From Antrihabitans stalagmiti (GTDB taxonomy: Bacteria; Actinomycetota; Actinomycetes; Mycobacteriales; Mycobacteriaceae), in contig NZ_JAEMNV010000004.1 in the NCBI RefSeq assembly GCF_016482825.1, positions 335,559 to 399,558 of the forward strand: DNA of 64,000 nt. The letters run 5' to 3'. Every line of letters begins with the position of its first letter. Within the stretch, counting starts at the first letter, position 1. This document shows, piece by piece, positions 53,693 through 64,000 of this stretch. The notes under the pieces are model-generated. The model made no database searches. It saw nothing but the letters and a program-made list of their open reading frames with translations, and was not told the DNA's origin. The translations under genes and the position numbers were made by a program.

Positions 53693-56028
53693 CCCAGCAC
53701 AGCGGTGAGCAACCGCACAGCGCCGTCCTTGTCCAGCGGGTGATTTCCGTTGCCGCACTTGGGAGACTGCACACACGACGGACAGCCTGCGCCGCATTCG
53801 CACGATGCGATGGCGTCGCGAGTGGCAGTCAGCCATACCTCGATCTCGCTGTGACCGCGATCCGCGAAGCCCGCACCGCCCTGATGGCCGTCGTAGACGA
53901 ACACCGTCGGTAGTCCTGTGTCCTGGTGCAAAGCGGTGGAGACGCCGCCGATATCCCACCGATCGCATGTTGCGACCAACGGCAGCAACCCGATTGCCGC
54001 GTGCTCGGCCGCGTGCAGTGAGCCGGGAAACCGGTCCAGCGAGATGCCGGAGCGTTCGAGCAATTCCGGTGTGACCGTGTACATCACAGCTCGGGTGTGC
54101 AGCGTATGCGCGGGCATGTCGAGTTCGATCTGGTCGAGGACTTCGCCCGACACCAGCTTTCGCATATAGCCGACGACCTGATTGGTCACCTCGACACGAA
54201 CAAGTGCGACACGGACTTCGCCGTAACGCTCGTCGGTGAGCACCTCGTCGATGGTGATGTCGGTGACTTCTCGCGCCGATGTCGTCCATTCGGGTTCTTC
54301 GGTGTGGACGAGTGCGATGCCGTCGTCGAGATCGAGTTCGTCGACGACGAAGGTCTCACCCTGATGGATGTACACCGCGCCGCGATGCAGGGTCGCCGGT
54401 GCTCGTCCGGCATCGGAGGTGCCGAGCATACGGCCCGATTCGCCGTCGACGATGGCGACCTGATTGCCGATACCACCGCGAATGCTCACTGCCGCATGCG
54501 GATTGGTCTCACCTGCTACGAACCAGCCGTGCGCGCGCCTTCGAATCAACCCCTCTTCGGCGAGTGCGCTCAGCACGTCCCAGCCGCCGAGTTCGAGTAC
54601 TTCGTCGTCGGTCAGCGGCAATTCCAAAGCGGCGCACAATAATTGCGGACCCAACACGTACGGGTTGGTCGGGTCTGTGACGGTCGCCTCGACCGGTTTG
54701 TCGAGCAGCGCCGCCGGATGGTGAACGAGGTAGGTGTCCAGCGGATCGTCACGCGCGACGAGCAACACGAGTGACCCCTGACCCCTGCGCCCCGACCGAC
54801 CCGCTTGCTGCCAGAACGAGGCGACCGTTCCAGGGAAGCCGGCGACGACGATCGCGTCGAGACCAGCGATATCCACACCGAGTTCGAGCGCGTTGGTCGT
54901 CGCCGCTCCGAGCAGTGTCCCGTCGGCCAGGCCGGCCTCGAGTTCGCGCCGATCCTCAGGCAGATAGCCCGCCCGATAGGCCGCGACGCGAGAGACGAGG
55001 TCGGGATCGATTTCGGCGAGCAACCGTTGGGTTCCGAGCGCGGTGAGTTCCGCGCCGCGGCGTGACCGGACGAAGGTCAGCGTCCGCGCACCCTCGACAA
55101 GGAGGTCGGCCATGATCCGGGACGCCTCACCGGCAGCGGACCGCCGGACGGGCGCACCGTTTTCGCCAGTGACCTCTTTCAGCAGCGGCGGCTCCCACAA
55201 CGCGACCGTCCGCGGCCCGTGCGGTGACCCGTCCTCGGTGACCGCGACGCACGGCGCACCGACCAACCGGGTCGCGGCCGCGGCAGGGTCGGAGGTCGTC
55301 GCGCTGGCGAGGACGAAGACGGGATCGGCGCCGTAGCGAGCGGCGATGCGGCGTAGGCGACGAAGAACGAGCGCGACGTTGGAGCCGAACACACCTCTGT
55401 AGTAGTGACATTCGTCGACGACGACGTAACGCAGGTTGCGCATGAAGAAGGACCACCGCGGGTGCGCGCGGAGGATTCCGATGTGCAGCATGTCGGGGTT
55501 GGTGAACAACCAGCGCGCGTTTTCGCGGGCCCATTGCCGGACTTCGGTCGGGGTGTCGCCGTCGTACGCGATCGGTCGGACGCCGAACAGGGCATCCGTC
55601 GACTCGGTGAGTTCGCGAACCGCGCGGAGTTGGTCGGCACCGAGTGCTTTCGTCGGAGCGAGATACAGCGCGGTGGCGAGCGGATCCTGCGCCAGCGTCG
55701 TGAGGATCGGGAGTTGGTAGGCGAGCGACTTTCCCGACGCTGTTCCGGTCGAAACGACGACGTTGCGCCCGCTTGCGGCGATCGACGCGGCCTCGACCTG
55801 GTGCGTCCACGGCTCGCTGACGCCAGCTTCGCGCAGCGCTTCGATCACCTCACGCGACGCCCACGTCGGCCATTGCGTCGTCGCCGCGGCTCGCGCGGGC
55901 AGATCGGCGACGTGGGTGAGGGGGTCGTCGGCAGCGGGTGTTCCGGCCAAGACACGGTTCAGCAACTGTCGGCCGTAGCCGAGTTGGGCGCCGTCGGCCA
56001 CGTTGTCGTCGCCGGACGAGATGGTCAC
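53677..56028 (-). CDS. DEAD/DEAH helicase, MrfA type (Rv3649-like)
   Basis: 783 aa. Walker [16 protein letters not shown], DExH box [13 protein letters not shown]-like motif LASATTSDP and motif [15 protein letters not shown] define a superfamily 2 helicase. The C-terminal DUF1998-like part ends with Cys pattern [22 protein letters not shown], the four-Cys metal site of the MrfA family, which in Bacillus acts in repair of mitomycin-type adducts. Orthologue of Rv3649 by position next to cspA and topA. Confidence 0.92.
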   Translation of the reverse strand: MTISSGDDNVADGAQLGYGRQLLNRVLAGTPAADDPLTHVADLPARAAATTQWPTWASREVIEALREAGVSEPWTHQVEAASIAASGRNVVVSTGTASGKSLAYQLPILTTLAQDPLATALYLAPTKALGADQLRAVRELTESTDALFGVRPIAYDGDTPTEVRQWARENARWLFTNPDMLHIGILRAHPRWSFFMRNLRYVVVDECHYYRGVFGSNVALVLRRLRRIAARYGADPVFVLASATTSDPAAAATRLVGAPCVAVTEDGSPHGPRTVALWEPPLLKEVTGENGAPVRRSAAGEASRIMADLLVEGARTLTFVRSRRGAELTALGTQRLLAEIDPDLVSRVAAYRAGYLPEDRRELEAGLADGTLLGAATTNALELGVDIAGLDAIVVAGFPGTVASFWQQAGRSGRRGQGSLVLLVARDDPLDTYLVHHPAALLDKPVEATVTDPTNPYVLGPQLLCAALELPLTDDEVLELGGWDVLSALAEEGLIRRRAHGWFVAGETNPHAAVSIRGGIGNQVAIVDGESGRMLGTSDAGRAPATLHRGAVYIHQGETFVVDELDLDDGIALVHTEEPEWTTSAREVTDITIDEVLTDERYGEVRVALVRVEVTNQVVGYMRKLVSGEVLDQIELDMPAHTLHTRAVMYTVTPELLERSGISLDRFPGSLHAAEHAAIGLLPLVATCDRWDIGGVSTALHQDTGLPTVFVYDGHQGGAGFADRGHSEIEVWLTATRDAIASCECGAGCPSCVQSPKCGNGNHPLDKDGAVRLLTAVLGQLST

Positions 56029-56368
56029 TCTTCGCTCCTCTGCCGAACTGCATTCCGGTTATCGGACGGCAAACAGACCGGCGGTTCATGTTTGCCTCTC
56101 ATAGCCCCTCACCTGCGCTTTCACAAGATCAACTTTTTTGAATTGTTGCCGAACTCGACTGTCGAACCTAGCGGTCTCGTGGTTGACTGACTTCTGGTCG
56201 CAAGCTTCTGTGTTCGTACGCTCTTCGATGTGCAAGCGCTCGCAGGATCTCTAGTTGCGAGCGGTGTGCTTTGTGCTTCCTGAGGGGGTCAGAAGCGCAG
56301 CGGTCGGAACGGGCCCGGCGGGCTGTAAGTGCTGTCCGCCGATTCCGGTTAGACAGAAAAGGATCAGC
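56029..56368 (+). promoter_or_regulatory. Long leader region of cspA
   Basis: 340 bp without a gene, between the divergent helicase and cspA. It contains a candidate promoter (TTGCCG at 56146-56151, TAGCGG at 56169-56174, 17-bp spacer) and a 7-bp stem-loop (56238-56244 with 56256-56262). Cold-shock genes often have long, structured leaders that act in the cold; whether this one does is not shown by sequence. Confidence 0.35.
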
Positions 56369-56572
56369 ATGGCACAGGGCACTGTGAAATGGTTCAACGC
56401 CGAAAAAGGCTTCGGATTCATTGCACCTGAGGACGGCTCAGCAGACGTCTTCGTTCACTACTCCGAGATTCAGGGCAGCGGCTTCCGCACCCTCGAGGAG
56501 AATCAGCGCGTCGAGTTCGAGGTCGGTCAGGGCACCAAGGGTCCCCAGGCCACCGGCGTTCGCGCAGTCTGA
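56369..56572 (+). CDS. cspA: Cold-shock protein CspA
   Basis: 67 aa from the ATG at 56369 after AAGGA; the frame from 56255 is upstream leader. Single CSD fold: [20 protein letters not shown] with RNP1 (KGFGFI) and RNP2 (DVFVHYSEI). Binds single-stranded nucleic acid and melts RNA structure at low temperature. Rv3648c orthologue. Confidence 0.97.
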   Translation: MAQGTVKWFNAEKGFGFIAPEDGSADVFVHYSEIQGSGFRTLEENQRVEFEVGQGTKGPQATGVRAV

Positions 56573-56632
56573 TCGAATTCGTTCACTTCGAACGAGACAT
56601 CCGCATGGGCTCGGTCAACTAGACGCGTCCAG

Positions 56633-56668
56633 CTCGTCCCCCGTCACCGTCCGGTGCCGGGGGACGAG
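56633..56668 (+). terminator. Hairpin downstream of cspA
   Basis: 11-bp stem (56633-56643 with 56658-56668) with an inner 5-bp stem and a T-C mismatch between them. No T-rich tract follows on either strand, so termination would depend on hairpin strength or Rho. Confidence 0.5.
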
Positions 56669-56775
56669 TCGGTTCTGGGGCCAAGTGCGACATTGCGCGG
56701 ATATATAGGACAAACCTTTCTGCCAAGTTCCGTGTCGCGATGTCGGCCACGACGATCTGACCTACTCTCGCGGTT

Positions 56776-57360
56776 GTGGTCCAGCTGTCCTTCTTCTCTG
56801 CTGAATCCGTGCCGCCCGCGGTCACGGATCTCAGCGGGCTGCTCGCTGGACCCGGCCAGGTAGTTACAGCGAACGGAAATGCCCGCATCTCGGTAGTCGT
56901 CGATGCGCAGTGGCGGGCCAGGGCGGTTGCCGCGCAGATCGAGCAATGCGGTTTGGACGCCGAAATCGGAGTGTCCGAGGAAGGACATCCGCTGGTCAGG
57001 ACCGCAAGTGTGCCTGCGCTGGCACCGCTGGCCTCGCAGTGGACCCGCGGTGCGATCAAGTCGCCGCCGGGTGGCTGGGTGCCTGGTCCTCGTGAACTGC
57101 GGATCTGGGCTCTGGCCGCTGGTCACGGCGAAAACGGTGGCGAACGCTTCGTCCTTGCACTCGACCCCCGCGCGCCCGATACGCATGCGCCGCTCGCACA
57201 ATCGCTCATTCGTGCAGGTATCGCGCCGACTATGATCGGTACGAGAGGTGCCAATCCGGGCCTGCGTATTGCCGGTCGACGACGACTGACCAGGCTCGCG
57301 GAAAACATTGGCGAAGCACCCCCCGACGCCGACCCGAACGTCGGCTGGCCCCCCTTCTGA
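56776..57360 (+). CDS. Hypothetical protein, Rv3647c-like
   Basis: 194 aa from the GTG at 56776. Conserved uncharacterised protein next to topA. Visible parts: an N-terminal part (VQLSFFSAESVPPAVTDLSG), a central GAIKSPPGGWVPGPRELRIWALA stretch, and a basic C-terminus. No catalytic motif is recognised. Always beside topA/cspA in Mycobacteriales, which hints at a DNA- or nucleoid-related role. Confidence 0.72.
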   Translation: MVQLSFFSAESVPPAVTDLSGLLAGPGQVVTANGNARISVVVDAQWRARAVAAQIEQCGLDAEIGVSEEGHPLVRTASVPALAPLASQWTRGAIKSPPGGWVPGPRELRIWALAAGHGENGGERFVLALDPRAPDTHAPLAQSLIRAGIAPTMIGTRGANPGLRIAGRRRLTRLAENIGEAPPDADPNVGWPPF

Positions 57361-57391
57361 CGGGCCGCAGGTGGAGGAGAACTGCAGGTAT

Positions 57392-57435
57392 TTGCATACT
57401 GTGTGCAACTCTGTAACTCGCTGGATGCATATATA
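57392..57435 (+). promoter_or_regulatory. Candidate topA promoter region
   Basis: AT-rich TATATA (57430-57435) stands out in a GC-rich genome about 70 bp before topA, a likely -10 element. Just upstream is an inverted repeat TTGCA-N7-TGCAA (57392-57396 with 57404-57408). Promoter call is by composition only. Confidence 0.4.
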
Positions 57436-57502
57436 ACGGGTCGGCAATGGCCTGTGGTGCATGCTCGTGAGCAGCGAAGATCGATGAAAGGTACGGCAGC
57501 AG

Positions 57503-60379
<2,877 letters not shown>

Positions 60380-60427
60380 TCCGACAGCGGTCCGTCGCTG
60401 TCGGGGCTCGGCGCTAGGGTTCTTTTC

Positions 60428-61621
60428 GTGGCGCGAGTATTCGATCGATTGGTTGGTCAGCAGGCGGTGGAGGCCGAGCTCAGCGCGGCCGCCGTCGCCG
60501 CGCGGCGTGGGATCGGTGCGTCGGGATCGGCGATGACACATTCGTGGTTGTTCACGGGTCCTCCCGGTTCGGGTCGGTCGATAGCCGCGCTGTGCTTTGC
60601 TGCGGCGTTGCAGTGCACCGACGAAGGTGTTCCCGGCTGCGGCCACTGCCACGCCTGCACGACGACGATGGCAGGCACGCACGGCGACGTCCGTCGCGTC
60701 ATTCCGGACGGTCTGAGCATCGGAACGGCCGAGATGCGGTCCATCGTCCCGATCGCATCACGGAAGCCCAGCACCGGCCGCTGGCAGGTCGTCGTGATCG
60801 AGGATGCCGATCGACTCACCGAAGCCGCGGGCAACGTCCTGCTGAAGGTCGTCGAAGAGCCGCCTGCAAAGACTGTATTTCTGCTGTGTGCGCCGTCTGT
60901 CGATCCTGAGGACATCTCGGTGACCCTGCGGTCGCGCTGCCGTCACGTTCACCTCGTGACGCCAGGTGTGGACGCCATCGCGGGCGTTCTGCGTGAGGTC
61001 GACGGGTTGGATGCGAAGACGGCGCAGTGGGCTGCCGGTATCAGCGGTGGCCACGTCGGCCGCGCGAGGCGTCTTGCGACCGACGAGCAGGCACGTGACC
61101 GTCGTAAGAAGGCATTGGGGCTAGCGGCTGCGGCATCGCGTCCAGCGCGGGCGTACGAGGCGGCTGACGAGCTTGTGAAGGACGCGGAGTCCGAGGCCAA
61201 GGCGATGAGCGAGGTCCGCGACGAGCGGGAGACCGAAGAACTGAAGACCGCACTCGGCGCTGGCGGGTCCGGCAAGGGGACCGCGGGCGTCATGCGTGGG
61301 TCCGCGGGTGTGTTGAAAGACCTGGAGCGGCGTCAGAAATCGCGCGCGACCAGGACGAGTCGAGACTCCCTCGATCGTGCGCTGATCGACCTCGCCGGGC
61401 TGTATCGCGATGCCCTGTCGGTGTCGTTCGGAGCGAACGGGACCTTGACGCACCCCGATATGGCCGACGAGGCAGGCAGGCTGGCCGACATGGCGTCGCA
61501 GGAAGGCCTGCTCCGGTGCGTCGAGGCGATCCTCGAATGCCGCGAAGCACTGGCCATCAACGTGAAGCCGAAGTTCGCCGTCGCTGCGATGGTCGCCACA
61601 CTCGGTGCGGCAGTTCGCTAG
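60428..61621 (+). CDS. holB: DNA polymerase III delta-prime subunit
   Basis: 397 aa. AAA+ clamp-loader subunit: GPPGSGRSIAALCFAAALQC (P-loop with Arg instead of Lys, so it does not hydrolyse ATP, as in other delta-prime), Zn-binding CGHCHAC, VVVIEDADRLTEAAGNVLLKVVEEPP and SRC sensor (LRSRCRHV). A Lys/Arg-rich linker precedes a C-terminal helical domain. In M. tuberculosis an adenylate cyclase (Rv3645) sits between topA and this gene; it is absent here, the gap being only 48 bp. Confidence 0.95.
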   Translation: MARVFDRLVGQQAVEAELSAAAVAARRGIGASGSAMTHSWLFTGPPGSGRSIAALCFAAALQCTDEGVPGCGHCHACTTTMAGTHGDVRRVIPDGLSIGTAEMRSIVPIASRKPSTGRWQVVVIEDADRLTEAAGNVLLKVVEEPPAKTVFLLCAPSVDPEDISVTLRSRCRHVHLVTPGVDAIAGVLREVDGLDAKTAQWAAGISGGHVGRARRLATDEQARDRRKKALGLAAAASRPARAYEAADELVKDAESEAKAMSEVRDERETEELKTALGAGGSGKGTAGVMRGSAGVLKDLERRQKSRATRTSRDSLDRALIDLAGLYRDALSVSFGANGTLTHPDMADEAGRLADMASQEGLLRCVEAILECREALAINVKPKFAVAAMVATLGAAVR

Positions 61622-61762
61622 CCAATAGCCGTTTGAACTGGGCGAATGTGACATTCGTCCCGCATAGCGGTACCGCTGTCGCATTCGCTCCGGGCCATCC
61701 ATGGCAGCCCGTTTTCGCGTTGCGGCGAAGAGCAGATAGACTCGCCTGCGCCGCAAGGCACC

Positions 61763-61838
61763 GCCGCCTTAGCTCAGTCGGTAGAGCATTTCACTCGTAA
61801 TGAAAAGGTCAAGAGTTCGATTCTCTTAGGCGGCTCCA
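61763..61838 (+). tRNA. tRNA-Thr (anticodon CGU)
   Basis: A 73-nt cloverleaf plus encoded CCA (61836-61838). Acceptor GCCGCCT pairs with AGGCGGC; D arm AGCTCAGTCGGTAGAGC; anticodon arm TTTCA-CTCGTAA-TGAAA gives CGU; T loop GTTCGATTC. The CCA is encoded, unlike the tRNA-Pro above. Confidence 0.97.
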
Positions 61839-61850
61839 TCCATCCCCACC

Positions 61851-61877
61851 AGCGGTTATGCGATTCGCATAGCCGCT
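61851..61877 (+). terminator. Terminator-like hairpin after tRNA-Thr
   Basis: A 13-base-pair stem with one T-G wobble position around TATGCGA-T-TCGCATA (61857-61871) and outer AGCGG/CCGCT, followed by GTTTCGG. It sits 13 bp after the tRNA CCA. Confidence 0.6.
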
Positions 61878-61934
61878 GTTTCGGCTTAGAACCGCAGGTA
61901 TGGACCTCGGGCGCATTTCTGCGAGAATCTTGCG

Positions 61935-63385
61935 ATGGTCGACCACGTGGCGCTCCAGCGTGAATCGCTGAACCGCATTCTCGCGGTCGTGCGAGGCCTC
62001 GGCGTCGGCGAAAGTCTCGACGTGACCCTCGACCGTATCGTCCGGGCTGTCGTTGACGTGCTGGGCTTTCAGGCCGTTGTTGTGAACGTCCGTGTGCCCG
62101 GCGACGAACTGGTGATCAAAACTGGTTTCGGGCCACCCGAGGTACTGGACATGGTCGGCGAAACCATGGCCCACTCGACCTGGTTGGAAGTGCTGTCCAA
62201 GTCGGACCGTTGGGGTGATCTCAGGTTCAGCAAGGACTTGGAGGCGCTCGACGTGGAGGGCCCGGTGGCGTACCGCGATCCTGACGTCTCGCACTATCCG
62301 ACTGTCCCCGCCGGTGTCGGCGAGACGGCCTGGGAGCCGTCGTTCCTGTTGCTAGCGCCGATGTGGGCGGGACCGGACGACCTGCTGGGTGTCCTGAGTG
62401 TCGATCTGCCCGTCTCGGGGAGAGTGCCCGATGCGGAGCAATGCGCGATGCTCGAACTCTTCGCGGGTCAAGCAGGCGTGGCGATCGCCGAAGCGGCCCG
62501 CACCGGCAGCGCGCACGACGAACAGCTCCAATATCGGGTGGTATTCCTGAATTCGTTGATCGCCACAGCGATGCTGGGGGCCGACTCCCGGATTGTCGAG
62601 GTCAACGGCGCGTTCGAAGCCCTTGTCGGGCAATCGAACTCGGACTTGGCAGGCAAGGCGATAGACGATGTATTCGACGCAGCGGATACACCTTCGGAGG
62701 ATGGCCAACCCGACGGCTCGTCCGATCGTCGAGTGCGTCGACCCGATGGCCGTTCTCGGTGGGCGCGAGTGCGGGTGCAGCGAGTCGAAGGGGCATCCGG
62801 TGAGCGGTACGTGTGTACCGCGGAGGATCGCACCGACGCCACCTCGAACTGGTCGACCTGCGGGCGCGCGCGGAACGAGACGATCTGACCGGCCTCGCCG
62901 TGCGCAGCGTCGCATTACTCGACCTGACAGAACGACTGGGGCGCGGCGACACGCCGTCCACCGTGCATGCGTTTATGTACTGCGATCTCGACAGGTTCAA
63001 GTCGGTCAACGATGAGTTCGGACATCCGGCAGGTGATCGCGTCCTCACCGAGGTTGCCGATGTTCTCGTCGAGTGCGCTGCCGAAGGGGATCGGGTGTGC
63101 CGGCTCGGTGGAGACGAGTTCGCTCTTGTCGTCACACGTGAATCCCTCGATGCCGTCGAGGCGCTGGCTCGTCGTTGCGTGGAGTCGGTCGCAAAGCTCG
63201 CCCCCTCGGACTCGGCGGCGCCGCACAATGACGATGGCGTGAGATTGTCGATCGGTGCGTGTGTCTTTTCGCGGGGAGGTGCGACACAGCATTCTGCGGC
63301 AGAGATCGTCGCGGCCGCAGACGCGCAGCTGTACAAGGTCAAGCGCAGCGGCGGAAACAGCTGGCGCGCAGTCGAATTGGATTAG
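61935..63385 (+). pseudogene. GAF-PAS-GGDEF diguanylate cyclase, frameshifted
   Basis: Two frames make one protein. Frame 1 (61935 to about 62835) has a GAF-type domain (LDRIVRAVVDVLGFQAVVV, LLGVLSVDL, LELFAGQAGVAIAEA) and a PAS domain (FLNSLIATAMLGADSRIVEVNGAFE). Frame 2 (to 63385) has DDLTGLAVR, the metal/substrate part YCDLDRFKSVNDEFGH, GGDEF in RLGGDEFALVV and the complete domain end. They join if one base is missing near 62833-62837 (giving EDRTDRHLELVDLRAR). As written, frame 1 ends at 62888. It would make cyclic di-GMP. Sequence error or real lesion cannot be told apart here. Confidence 0.82.
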
Positions 63386-63484
63386 GAAAGCCGATCCGCC
63401 GATGCAGTGTCGGCACATCACTATGTAACACTTCGGTTTTGGCCAACGATTACTTGAAGACATTGCAAAACGGGGAGGGTTTCA

Positions 63485-63853
63485 ATGAAAAAATCTATGG
63501 TCGCCGCTGCACGGGTCACCGCGACCGCAGTGTCGGTTCTTGGCTTCGCTGCAGTTCTCGGTTCGGGAACGGCCCAGGCCGCGCCGCAGGATTGCACAGT
63601 CACGCGAGACCTGATCAGCGCGACCGCGGCGTGTCATGAGAACGAATTTCCCGCCGGCAGGGAGTACTCGCTGATCGTCGAATGCTTCGGCCTGGCGCCC
63701 ATTCCGAACGCTTTTCCGTTCTTGGCCGTTGGTCCCTACCGCGGTTCGTGGAGTGGATCATTCAGCCCGAACGGTGGCGGCACCGCATCATGCCTCGGTC
63801 CCCTGAGTGTCGGGACAACAACCAACGCATACGTAGTGGTGTACCGCGACTGA
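63485..63853 (+). CDS. Small secreted protein
   Basis: 122 aa from the ATG at 63485, 6 bases after GGGGAGGG. A signal peptide (TATAVSVLGFAAVLGSGTAQA, cleavage after AQA) is followed by about 90 residues with four Cys (DCTV, AACHE, VECFG, ASCLG), likely two disulfides. Gly- and aromatic-rich, beta-looking. Function unknown; typical of small exported proteins of mycolata. Confidence 0.78.
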   Translation: MKKSMVAAARVTATAVSVLGFAAVLGSGTAQAAPQDCTVTRDLISATAACHENEFPAGREYSLIVECFGLAPIPNAFPFLAVGPYRGSWSGSFSPNGGGTASCLGPLSVGTTTNAYVVVYRD

Positions 63854-63857
63854 GGCG

Positions 63858-64000
63858 GTGACATTGGCTCGCTTCGCTCGCTGGCTTCGGGGTCTAAGTC
63901 ACGCGCGCTTCCCTCCTTCTCTGGTCGCTCCGCTCCCGCCGTCGTCAGTCCAGCTCGCGTGGACCCCTTCGCCGTGACACTGGCTCGCTCCGCTCGCTGG
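63858..64000. repeat. Imperfect 27-bp direct repeats at the window's end
   Basis: 63858-63884 and 63974-64000 differ at two bases and share the core TGGCTCGCT-CGCTCGCTGG (one base varies). The region between is rich in CGCTCC/CGCTC and carries no gene I can see. It may extend beyond the window. Confidence 0.55.

Overview
The window reads as chromosomal DNA of a high-GC mycolic-acid actinobacterium, most likely a Rhodococcus-type member of the Nocardiaceae. Reasons: GC-rich codon use, frequent GTG starts, many 4-base ATGA/GTGA gene overlaps, WhiB, PASTA-PBP, BagA/BagB and MarP proteins, and a gene order from about 21 kb to 61.6 kb that follows the Mycobacterium tuberculosis Rv3683 to Rv3644 block nearly gene for gene. 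I see no prophage, insertion sequence or CRISPR array.

Layout. 0.1-3.9 kb: small membrane and stress genes (channel-like protein, LtrA) and an ArsR/AHSA1 pair. 4-6.4 kb: lysC-asd, first steps of the aspartate pathway, with an internal start for the aspartokinase beta chain. 6.4-9.7 kb: response regulator, histidine kinase and DUF4153 membrane protein with overlapping ends. 9.7-13.2 kb: serine hydrolase, an APC permease with a terminator-like hairpin in its leader, a NUDIX gene and a possible 19-residue membrane peptide. 13.2-17.7 kb: a TetR-controlled module (SDR, saccharopine-dehydrogenase-like reductase, acyl-CoA ligase) behind three 13-bp direct repeats at exact 22-bp period. 17.7-19.8 kb: MFS/MerR pair and tRNA-Pro(CGG).

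19.9-34.1 kb: cell-envelope and redox core: metallophosphoesterase, YqeY (frameshifted), ponA2, whiB4, bagA/bagB, DUF4177, RidA, a metallo-beta-lactamase-fold hydrolase, crp, nth, a thioredoxin-like protein, a CoA-type NUDIX and marP. 34-44.6 kb: ephE-like hydrolase, holin-superfamily protein, nhaA, acs and the dppABCD peptide importer. 44.6-51.7 kb: a degenerate Fic-like protein, two small RNAs (an Ms1-type RNA and a 6C RNA), a HAD phosphatase, and the ssd-tad operon for an Flp/Tad-type pilus, preceded by two perfect DnaA boxes. 51.7-64 kb: APC permease, MrfA-type helicase, cspA, topA, holB, tRNA-Thr(CGU), a frameshifted GAF-PAS-GGDEF gene and a small secreted protein.

Cross-cutting signals. 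(1) A family of about 40-46-bp near-perfect palindromes occurs five times, always outside or at the edges of genes, in two sequence subtypes. (2) CRP/GlxR-like palindromes lie at the Ms1-type RNA promoter, before the SDR gene, before whiB4 and before crp itself, and crp is in the window. (3) Two genes carry single-base frameshifts (yqeY and the GGDEF gene), either real lesions or sequencing errors.
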